Source of the DNA: JAAXQD01 sp032126435
GTDB lineage: Bacteria; Desulfobacterota; Desulfobacteria; Desulfobacterales; UBA11574
Assembly (NCBI GenBank): GCA_032126435.1
Contig: JAQBBE010000149.1
Location: 1-19,560 of the forward strand
Length of the DNA stretch: 19,560 nucleotides
Direction: 5' to 3'
The notes under the pieces were generated by a model. It ran no database searches and was not told the DNA's origin. It worked only from the letters and a program-made list of their open reading frames with translations. Positions 13,576 through 19,560 of the stretch are shown here, one piece after another. Numbering within the stretch: the first letter of the stretch is position 1; the number at the start of each line of letters is the position of its first letter. The translations under genes and the position numbers were made by a program.

Positions 13576-14949
13576 ATGTTTTTTAAAAAATATCATATCC
13601 ACTTTGTCGGAATCGGCGGTATCGGAATGAGCGGAATTGCCGAACTCCTTCTCAATCTCGGCTATAAGGTGTCCGGATCAGACATCAGTGCTTCAGACAT
13701 TACCCGGCGTCTGGAACGCCTCGGAGGGATTATCTTTGAAGGTCATTCCGAAGAACAAATCCGGGGGGCTGATGTCGTTGTCACTTCGTCGGCGGTGGGC
13801 TCGAAAAATCCCGAGGTTGTTGCCGCAGGCCGAGCGTCGATCCCGGTGATCCCCCGGGCGGAGATGCTGGCGGAACTGATGCGCTTGAAGTACAGTGTGG
13901 CGATTGCCGGCGCTCACGGAAAAACATCCACCACGTCGATTGTCGCCGCTGTGCTGGGAAAAGGGGGGCTTGATCCTACGGTCGTTATCGGCGGGAAACT
14001 AAAAAGTATCGATTCCAATGCCCTTCTTGGCGGGGGGGATTATATCGTGGCCGAAGCCGATGAAAGCGACGGCTCTTTTCTAAAAATGTCCCCCACCATC
14101 GCGGTGGTGACGAATATCGATCGAGAGCATCTCGATTATTATCGAGACTTGGAACACATCAAAGAAGTCTTTTTGAGCTTTATTGACAAAATACCTTTTT
14201 ACGGTCTGGCGGTTCTTTGTCTGGACGATGAGTCGATCCAGGCGATTATCCCGAACATTCATAAACGGTTTACGACCTATGGAATGAGTACTCAGGCCGA
14301 TTTCCAGGCCAAAGACGTGGCTTTTGAAGGGTTGCAAAGCAGGTTCAAGGTGTATCATCTTGGAACGTTACTCGGAGAGATCTTGCTGAACCTCCCGGGC
14401 CTTCATAATGTTTACAATTCCCTGGCAAGTATTGCGGTGGGCATTGAACTCGATATTCCCTTTGAAGTTATAAAATCGGCGCTTCAAACCGCGGAAGGTG
14501 TTCAACGGCGGCTGGAAATTAAGGGTGAAGAAAAAGGGGTTACGGTTATCGACGATTACGGGCATCATCCTACGGAGATCAAGACCACCCTGCATGCCGC
14601 AAGGGAATGCTGGCCGGGCAGACGGATTGTGGTGGTGTTCCAACCCCACCGCTATAGCAGAACCCAGGCACTTTTTGATGACTTCACCCGTTCATTCTAT
14701 CAGTCGGACCTGCTGGTGGTTCTTCCCATCTATGCAGCCGGAGAAGAAAAGATAAAGGGGGTAGAAGGGTATGCTCTGTTTGAAGGAATCCAGCGCCACG
14801 GGCACAGAGACATCGTTTATATGCAAAATTTTGAAACGGCGGTTACGCATCTGAAAAACGTTTTAGCCCCGAACGATATTATGATCACACTGGGTGCCGG
14901 AGATGTTTGGAAAGTCGGGGAAATGGTGCTTGATGAATTGTCAAAATAG
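13576..14949 (+). CDS. murC: UDP-MurNAc:L-alanine ligase MurC
   Basis: A 457-residue cytoplasmic ligase that adds L-alanine to UDP-MurNAc, the first peptide step. HFVGIGGIGMSGIAE (9-23) is the N-terminal nucleotide-sugar loop typical of MurC. The ATP P-loop is GAHGKTSTT (112-120), with His in place of the Asn found in MurD/E/F, as usual in MurC. EADESDGSF and TNIDREHLDYY carry the metal and central-domain motifs. DDYGHHPTEI and FQPHRYSRT mark the C-terminal domain. No Shine-Dalgarno sequence is visible; the ATG lies 66 bases after the palindrome. The 3' end runs close to murB. Confidence 0.97.
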   Translation: MFFKKYHIHFVGIGGIGMSGIAELLLNLGYKVSGSDISASDITRRLERLGGIIFEGHSEEQIRGADVVVTSSAVGSKNPEVVAAGRASIPVIPRAEMLAELMRLKYSVAIAGAHGKTSTTSIVAAVLGKGGLDPTVVIGGKLKSIDSNALLGGGDYIVAEADESDGSFLKMSPTIAVVTNIDREHLDYYRDLEHIKEVFLSFIDKIPFYGLAVLCLDDESIQAIIPNIHKRFTTYGMSTQADFQAKDVAFEGLQSRFKVYHLGTLLGEILLNLPGLHNVYNSLASIAVGIELDIPFEVIKSALQTAEGVQRRLEIKGEEKGVTVIDDYGHHPTEIKTTLHAARECWPGRRIVVVFQPHRYSRTQALFDDFTRSFYQSDLLVVLPIYAAGEEKIKGVEGYALFEGIQRHGHRDIVYMQNFETAVTHLKNVLAPNDIMITLGAGDVWKVGEMVLDELSK

Positions 14950-14986
14950 ATGTGTTGCAACACCGTCAATATTTGGGATGCAGCCA

Positions 14987-14991
14987 GAGGA
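14987..14991 (+). promoter_or_regulatory. Ribosome binding site supporting the murB start
   Basis: GAGGA, ten bases before ATG 15002. The longest open frame starts inside murC at 14894, but that extension has no homology-like content and no ribosome site. Confidence 0.5.
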
Positions 14992-15001
14992 CACACTGTT
15001 T

Positions 15002-15952
15002 ATGGCCCTTGATTCTGATCGCATAAAATGGCTTGAAAACCGGTTCGGAGACAACGTCAAATTTCACGAACCCATGTCCGGACATACATCATTGGGTGTT
15101 GGCGGGCCGGCAGAAGTTTTGGTGACGCCTGAGAACCTTGAAGATCTTAAAGCGCTGGTGGAATGGTCATGGAATAACGGACTTTCCTATCTGATCATCG
15201 GTGAAGGCACCAATCTTCTGGTCAAGGACGGCGGCATCAAGGGAATCGTTATCGTGTTGACAAAATGTCTGAAGACCATCGTTCAGACAGGCATGGAAGC
15301 CGATGGCCTAATCGTTACCGCCTCGGCAAGTGTCCGCATGCGATCCCTTTGCGCGTATGCACTGAAACAGGGCCTTGAAGGAATGAATTTTGCCCTGGGC
15401 ATTCCAGGGACGGTGGGCGGAGGGATTATGATGAATGCCGGGACGTCTCATGGCGCCATGGAAAATGTCCTTGAATCCATCACCGTATTGCTGCCTACGG
15501 GTCGGACCCGAAGAATTCGGCGGGAACAGCTCGATTTTTCTTACAGAACGCTTTCATGGAACAGTGAGCTGACAGATGGTTATCGCGCACAAACGGTTAT
15601 ATTAGACGGCTGCTTTCGTCTGCGTCCTTCGGATTCAGAAAAACTCAAAAAAGAGGCGCGAACAATTTTAAAAACACGCTGGAAAAAACAGCCCATGGGC
15701 TGGCCGAGTGCAGGATGTTTTTTTAAAAATCCCTCGTCCGGGAAATCAGCGGGCCAACTTATTGAGATGGCCGGTCTAAAAGGAAAATCCATCGGCGGGG
15801 CAGAAATTTCATCAAAGCATGCCAATTTTTTTATAAACCGGCACAACGCATCGGCCGCAGACTTTCTGGCATTGATGGAACTGGCTGAAGAGACCGTATC
15901 AAACAAGTTCAACCTTGACCTTAAAAGAGAGGTTAAGATTGTTGGGACGTAA
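15002..15952 (+). CDS. murB: UDP-N-acetylenolpyruvoylglucosamine reductase MurB
   Basis: A 316-residue FAD enzyme that reduces UDP-GlcNAc-enolpyruvate to UDP-MurNAc with NADPH. The FAD domain has HTSLGVGGPAE, IGEGTNLLVKDGGIKG and the loop GIPGTVGGGIMMNAG. The C-terminal domain has the substrate motifs PSAGCFFKNP and QLIEMAGLKG...GGAEISSKHANFFIN, the arrangement of the shorter type II MurB. The residue at the catalytic proton-donor position, Ser in Escherichia coli (GSFFKNP), is Cys239 here. The longest frame begins at 14894 inside murC; ATG 15002 is preferred because GAGGA lies ten bases before it and the protein then has normal length. The 3' end overlaps ftsQ by 14 bases with the ftsQ start chosen here. 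Confidence 0.95.
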   Translation: MALDSDRIKWLENRFGDNVKFHEPMSGHTSLGVGGPAEVLVTPENLEDLKALVEWSWNNGLSYLIIGEGTNLLVKDGGIKGIVIVLTKCLKTIVQTGMEADGLIVTASASVRMRSLCAYALKQGLEGMNFALGIPGTVGGGIMMNAGTSHGAMENVLESITVLLPTGRTRRIRREQLDFSYRTLSWNSELTDGYRAQTVILDGCFRLRPSDSEKLKKEARTILKTRWKKQPMGWPSAGCFFKNPSSGKSAGQLIEMAGLKGKSIGGAEISSKHANFFINRHNASAADFLALMELAEETVSNKFNLDLKREVKIVGT

Positions 15953-16793
15953 ACGCATCCGGAATAATTATTACAAAAACAGTGCTGCCAGAAAGCGCAA
16001 TAAAATTATAACGCGCGTTATTTTCAGCATGAAAACAGCGACGGTCGGGACAATTTTGCTGTTGGTCAGCTTTCTTTTTATTTTTACCTACGACTTTATA
16101 ACCCAGTGCGATTATTTCAAGGCTGAAAGTCTGACGGTCGCCGGCGCTAATCGGCTCACAGAGGAACAGGTTTTGCAGCAGAGCCAGATAACCAAAGGTA
16201 TAAACATTCTTTCAGTAAATCTTTCAAGGGTTAGAAAGCGGCTCCTGGCACATTCATGGATCGAGGAGGCTGAAGTCAGCCGGGAACTTCCCACAGGAAT
16301 CAGTATCAGAATAAAGGAGCAGGAGCCCCTCGCCATTTTAGACCTGGGTCGAAAATTTATCATCAATACCCATGGAGAGGTATTCAAAGAAATGGATGCC
16401 TCGGACCGTTGCCGCCTGCCGATTATTCGTGGGCTTGAATTTTCAGACATCAATGTGCGGGGTGAATCCCGGAGCGTTCCTTTTAATGCTGTAATGAAAA
16501 TCTTGGCGCTTGGGCAAAAACCTGAAAGTGTTCTTCCCTGCAGTTTAATAAAAAGAATCCGTGTGGATCGAGAAATGGGTCTCACAATTTACGCGTTTGA
16601 CCGCATCAAAGCAATAAAAATCGGGTACGATGATTATCCGAATAAGTATGAAATGCTCAAAAATGTGCTTTTTTATTTAAAAAAGAATGGAGGTTTTTCA
16701 GACCTCGAATCCATTGATCTCAACAATTTAAATCGTATCGTAGTAAATCCTACGAAAATAGAATCTGCAGCCGGAGGCCATAAGGAGGTTTAA
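15939..16793 (+). CDS. ftsQ: Cell division protein FtsQ (DivIB)
   Basis: A bitopic membrane protein of about 284 residues that connects FtsB/FtsL with the early divisome. A basic cytoplasmic tail rich in Arg and Lys is followed by one membrane segment (TVGTILLLVSFLFIFTYDF) and then a POTRA domain starting FKAESLTVAGANRLTEEQV. The segment SWIEEAEVSRELPTGISIRIKEQEPLAIL completes the POTRA domain, and a beta domain follows. Start choice: the longest frame uses TTG at 15915; TTG 15939 (or 15942) is preferred since GAGAGG (15927-15932) lies six bases before it. No ATG is available before the membrane segment except just in front of it. The gene overlaps murB and ends one base before ftsA. Confidence 0.9.
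   Translation: MLGRKRIRNNYYKNSAARKRNKIITRVIFSMKTATVGTILLLVSFLFIFTYDFITQCDYFKAESLTVAGANRLTEEQVLQQSQITKGINILSVNLSRVRKRLLAHSWIEEAEVSRELPTGISIRIKEQEPLAILDLGRKFIINTHGEVFKEMDASDRCRLPIIRGLEFSDINVRGESRSVPFNAVMKILALGQKPESVLPCSLIKRIRVDREMGLTIYAFDRIKAIKIGYDDYPNKYEMLKNVLFYLKKNGGFSDLESIDLNNLNRIVVNPTKIESAAGGHKEV
16782..16788 (+). promoter_or_regulatory. Strong ribosome binding site of ftsA
   Basis: AAGGAGG, six bases before the ftsA ATG at 16795 and inside the end of ftsQ. It is among the strongest in the window, in line with the higher FtsA level needed relative to FtsQ. Confidence 0.75.
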
Positions 16794-16794
16794 A

Positions 16795-18021
16795 ATGCAG
16801 GGACAGGAAAATATTATCGTCGGCCTTGACATTGGAACGACTAAAATTTGTGCCGTGGTCGGTGAAAAGACAGGAGATAAAATAAACATTATCGGTATCG
16901 GAACACATCCTTCCATCGGGCTTCGGAAGGGCGTTGTGGTCAATATTGAATCCACCGTAGAATCGATACAAAAGGCGGTTGAAGAGGCGGAACTTATGGC
17001 GGGCTGTGAAATATCATCGGTATACGCCGGAATCGCAGGCGGTCATATAACAGGGTTCAACAGTCGCGGAATTGTAGCGATTAAAGGGCCGGAAGTTATC
17101 CAGCAAGACGTGGATCGTGTTATCGATGCAGCACGTGCCGTAGCAATCCCCATGGATCGTGAAGTCATCCACGTGATCCCTCAGGAATTTATCATCGACG
17201 AGCAGGGCGGGATCCAGAATCCTGTGGGCATGTCCGGCGTAAGGCTGGAAGCTAAGATCCATATCGTGACCGGCGCCGTAACGTCGGCCCATAATATTGT
17301 GAAATGTGCAAACCGCTCAGGTCTCGATGTCTGTGATATTGTCTTGGAGCCGCTGGCTTCAGGTGAAGCCGTGCTCACCGACGAGGAGAAAGATGTGGGC
17401 ACAGCACTTTTAGACCTCGGCGGCGGAACGAGTGATCTTGCAATTTTTTCAGGGAAAAACATCAAGCACACCTTTGTTCTGGCCCTCGGTGGCAGCAATC
17501 TGACCAACGATATCAGCATCGGCCTGCGTGCATCCATTGCTGAAGCCGAAAAGATCAAGAAAAAATATGGCACCTGTGTTGCCGGGAGGATCAGTTCCGA
17601 AGAAACCATTGAAGTTCCCGGGATGGGCGGACGCAAACCTAGGAAGCTGCCGAGGCAGATCCTCGGTGAGATACTGGAACCTCGTGTGGAAGAGATCTTC
17701 ACGTTGATAAAACGGGAAATCTTTCGTGCCGGAATGGATAAAGTGGTTACTTCCGGTGTGGTTTTAACCGGCGGGTCATCTCTGCTGGAAGGGATAACGG
17801 ATATTGCAGAGACGGTTTTCGATCTTCCATGTCGGCTGGGCACGCCCAGGGGGATCAGCGGTCTTACGGATGTCGTCAATAATCCCATGTATGCGACAGC
17901 CGTCGGGCTCGTACTATACGGTGCCAGAATTCAGCCCAAAAAGAAATTCAGGATTCGTGACTCAAATATTTTCAACCGTGTCATGATCCGGATGAAACGA
18001 TGGTTCAAGGAGGTCATCTGA
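16795..18021 (+). CDS. ftsA: Cell division protein FtsA (actin-like membrane tether)
   Basis: A 408-residue actin-family ATPase that anchors FtsZ to the inner membrane and recruits later divisome proteins. The phosphate-1 loop is GLDIGTTKICAVVGE near the N-terminus. The 1C domain follows (about residues 80-160, including HVIPQEFIIDEQGGIQNPVGM). The phosphate-2 loop is LLDLGGGTSDLAIF and the adenosine motif VVLTGGSSLLEGI. The last 15 residues (about IFNRVMIRMKRWFKEVI) make an amphipathic basic helix, the membrane-targeting sequence. It has a strong ribosome site and sits directly before ftsZ. Confidence 0.97.
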   Translation: MQGQENIIVGLDIGTTKICAVVGEKTGDKINIIGIGTHPSIGLRKGVVVNIESTVESIQKAVEEAELMAGCEISSVYAGIAGGHITGFNSRGIVAIKGPEVIQQDVDRVIDAARAVAIPMDREVIHVIPQEFIIDEQGGIQNPVGMSGVRLEAKIHIVTGAVTSAHNIVKCANRSGLDVCDIVLEPLASGEAVLTDEEKDVGTALLDLGGGTSDLAIFSGKNIKHTFVLALGGSNLTNDISIGLRASIAEAEKIKKKYGTCVAGRISSEETIEVPGMGGRKPRKLPRQILGEILEPRVEEIFTLIKREIFRAGMDKVVTSGVVLTGGSSLLEGITDIAETVFDLPCRLGTPRGISGLTDVVNNPMYATAVGLVLYGARIQPKKKFRIRDSNIFNRVMIRMKRWFKEVI

Positions 18022-18090
18022 TTTAACGTATGTTCATCCAAGCGGACACAGGAGCCATTAAAGATAGAGGATAAAACCAATTACTGTGAC

Positions 18091-18096
18091 AGGAGG
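18091..18096 (+). promoter_or_regulatory. Ribosome binding site of ftsZ
   Basis: AGGAGG, eight bases before ATG 18105. The longest frame uses a GTG at 18096 whose G belongs to this site, so that earlier start is unlikely. Confidence 0.8.
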
Positions 18097-18104
18097 TGGG
18101 GGAA

Positions 18105-19286
18105 ATGACGTTTACGTTAGTAGAAAACGACAATTATGCAAAAATCAAAGTTATCGGAGTTGGGGGAGCCGGCGGGAATGCGATCAACAACATGATCGAG
18201 TCCGAGCTCCGGGGTGTAAACTTTATCGCTGCCAACACAGATTCCCAAGCCCTTGAAATCTCAAAGGCATCTGTCAAAATTCAGATCGGTGAGCAGCTTA
18301 CCCAGGGGCTTGGGGCGGGCGCCAATCCTCAAATCGGCAGGGAAGCGGCGCTGGAAAATTCGGAAGCCATAAAAAGTGCGCTGAAAGGCAGCCATATGGT
18401 GTTCATCACTGCAGGATTCGGCGGTGGAACCGGAACCGGTGCTGCGCCGGTGATTGCTGAAATCTGCAAAGAAATGGATGTGCTGACGGTTGCTGTGGTG
18501 ACAAAGCCTTTTTCTTTTGAAGGCGGGAAAAGGGCCAAACAGGCCGAAGAAGGGATCAATGTTCTCAGAAAAGTTGCAGATACCGTCATCACGATACCCA
18601 ATGACAGACTGCGGGGCCTTGCTTCCAAAAATGCCAGAATGATCGATATGTTCAAGAAAGCCGATGAGGTCCTGCTCCATTCTGTCAAAGGCATCACCGA
18701 TCTTATCATGATACCGGGACTGATCAATCTCGACTTTGCCGATGTTAAAACCATCATGTCCAAAGCCGGAATGGCCATTATGGGCATTGGTATCGCTAGA
18801 GGGGATAACCGCGCTATCGAGGCCGCCGAGCGTGCCATATCCCATCCGCTTCTTGAAGATATCTCCATTTCAGGAGCCAAGGGCGTTTTAATGAACATCA
18901 CCAGTAACAGCGATTTGACAATGGAAGAGATGACCGAAGCGTCCGATCGGATATACAATGAAGTCGGGGAGGATGCCGACATTATATGGGGAACCGCAGT
19001 AGATGACAGCATTGGCAATGAAATGCGCGTCACTGTCATTGCCACCGGAATCGATTCGGGTCCTGACACCAGCATAAAAAATGAACTCAGAGGCAAGGTC
19101 AGAGATATCACACCGGACGATATAAACGATGCCGTAGATTATGACGAACCGACATTTATTCGTCGAAAACACGCAGTGGGTGAATCGAGTGGCGGTACCT
19201 ACAGAGGGTACAGGGGTATTGTCGTCGACAATGCCGACCTTGCGAACCTAGATGTCCCGACATTTTTACGGAGAAAGGCGGACTAG
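18105..19286 (+). CDS. ftsZ: Cell division GTPase FtsZ
   Basis: A 393-residue tubulin-like GTPase that forms the Z-ring. IKVIGVGGAGGNAINNM begins the nucleotide fold; the tubulin signature is GGGTGTGAAPVIAE; NDRL and the NLDFADVKTIM T7 loop, which supplies the catalytic Asp to the next subunit, follow. A short linker after about residue 335 leads to the C-terminal peptide DVPTFLRRK (383-391), which binds FtsA. A second, nearly equal peptide DEPTFIRRK lies at 347-355. ATG 18105 is chosen over GTG 18096 because AGGAGG is correctly placed for it. The 83-base gap from ftsA has no clear promoter. Confidence 0.97.
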   Translation: MTFTLVENDNYAKIKVIGVGGAGGNAINNMIESELRGVNFIAANTDSQALEISKASVKIQIGEQLTQGLGAGANPQIGREAALENSEAIKSALKGSHMVFITAGFGGGTGTGAAPVIAEICKEMDVLTVAVVTKPFSFEGGKRAKQAEEGINVLRKVADTVITIPNDRLRGLASKNARMIDMFKKADEVLLHSVKGITDLIMIPGLINLDFADVKTIMSKAGMAIMGIGIARGDNRAIEAAERAISHPLLEDISISGAKGVLMNITSNSDLTMEEMTEASDRIYNEVGEDADIIWGTAVDDSIGNEMRVTVIATGIDSGPDTSIKNELRGKVRDITPDDINDAVDYDEPTFIRRKHAVGESSGGTYRGYRGIVVDNADLANLDVPTFLRRKAD

Positions 19287-19335
19287 GCGCTTATGTGTAA
19301 TGTTTTTGCTTTTAGACTTTCACGATTAATTATCC

Positions 19336-19560
19336 ATGACATGGACAACCCATAAATTCCGTAAGAACATTACGGATTCCGAAACCGGCGTTATCCGTAA
19401 AAAATGGAACGGACTCATCAAGGTCGCGCTGGTTTATCCAAACACGTATCACGTTGGAATGTCCAATCTCGGTTTTCAGACGCTTTATGACCTTTTCAAC
19501 AGATTTGAGCACGTCGTCTGCGAACGGTTATTTTTGCCGGATGAGGCCGGATCGCATACC
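19336..19560 (+). CDS. Radical SAM protein, cobalamin-binding-type N-terminus (partial)
   Basis: The first 75 codons of a gene cut by the window end. After a short polar start, VALVYPNTYHVGMSNLGFQTLY and then CERLFLPDE match the N-terminus of B12-binding-domain radical SAM proteins common in Desulfobacterota and other anaerobes. The radical SAM CxxxCxxC motif would lie further on and is not seen, so the function cannot be named. It starts 50 bases after ftsZ without a visible Shine-Dalgarno sequence; ATG 19336 is the first in-frame start. Whether it is transcribed with ftsZ is unknown; no terminator is seen between them. Confidence 0.7.
   Translation, partial: MTWTTHKFRKNITDSETGVIRKKWNGLIKVALVYPNTYHVGMSNLGFQTLYDLFNRFEHVVCERLFLPDEAGSHT

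Noticed and set aside
17181..17888. 235-codon open frame on the minus strand
   Set aside because: Antisense shadow of ftsA; no domain features and rich in Ser/Pro/Arg as expected from reverse reading.
18096..18104. GTG start for ftsZ three codons earlier
   Set aside because: The GTG overlaps the AGGAGG ribosome site, which is correctly spaced for the ATG at 18105.

Overview
The window holds one nearly complete division and cell wall (dcw) cluster on the plus strand, with a short flank on each side. The gene set and protein style suggest a Gram-negative, deltaproteobacterium-like organism (Desulfobacterota, probably near Desulfobacterales). The reasons are a heptose-type nucleotidyltransferase end (LPS), a meso-diaminopimelate-type MurE, a MurE-MurF fusion, an FtsZ with two copies of its C-terminal peptide, and a cobalamin/radical SAM-like gene after ftsZ. 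This placement is inference from remembered families; no search was run.

Layout. 1-145: end of a gene resembling the RfaE2/HldE adenylyltransferase. 146-560: gene-free, with a long imperfect inverted repeat (282-411) and a weak promoter. 561-1223: a hotdog thioesterase and a small FmdB-type zinc ribbon protein. 1356-1430: tRNA-Val(GAC) with encoded CCA and a clear terminator. 1476-1848: AT-rich control region of the dcw cluster, with two candidate promoters and two MraZ-box clusters in opposite orientation. 1849-19286: mraZ, rsmH, ftsL, ftsI, murE-murF (one ORF), mraY, murD, ftsW, murG, murC, murB, ftsQ, ftsA, ftsZ. 19336-19560: start of a radical SAM/B12-type protein, cut by the window end.

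How the genes work together. MurB, MurC, MurD and the MurEF fusion build UDP-MurNAc-pentapeptide in the cytoplasm. MraY and MurG turn it into lipid II. FtsW and FtsI polymerise and crosslink it at the septum, where FtsZ, FtsA, FtsQ and FtsL form the divisome. RsmH methylates 16S rRNA, and MraZ probably represses the whole cluster through the boxes before its own gene. Most genes abut or overlap, so co-transcription is likely. The exceptions are spacers before ftsI, mraY, murD and murC; the murG-murC spacer holds a strong palindromic repeat. No ddl (D-Ala-D-Ala ligase) is present.

No wholly new system is visible. The best leads are the inverted, duplicated MraZ operator over two promoters, the MurEF fusion with its unusual N-terminus and linker, a Cys at the MurB catalytic position, an altered second MraZ motif, the doubled FtsZ tail peptide and two dispersed-looking palindromic elements. 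Several starts were moved from the longest ORF by Shine-Dalgarno evidence (murG, murB, ftsQ, ftsZ).
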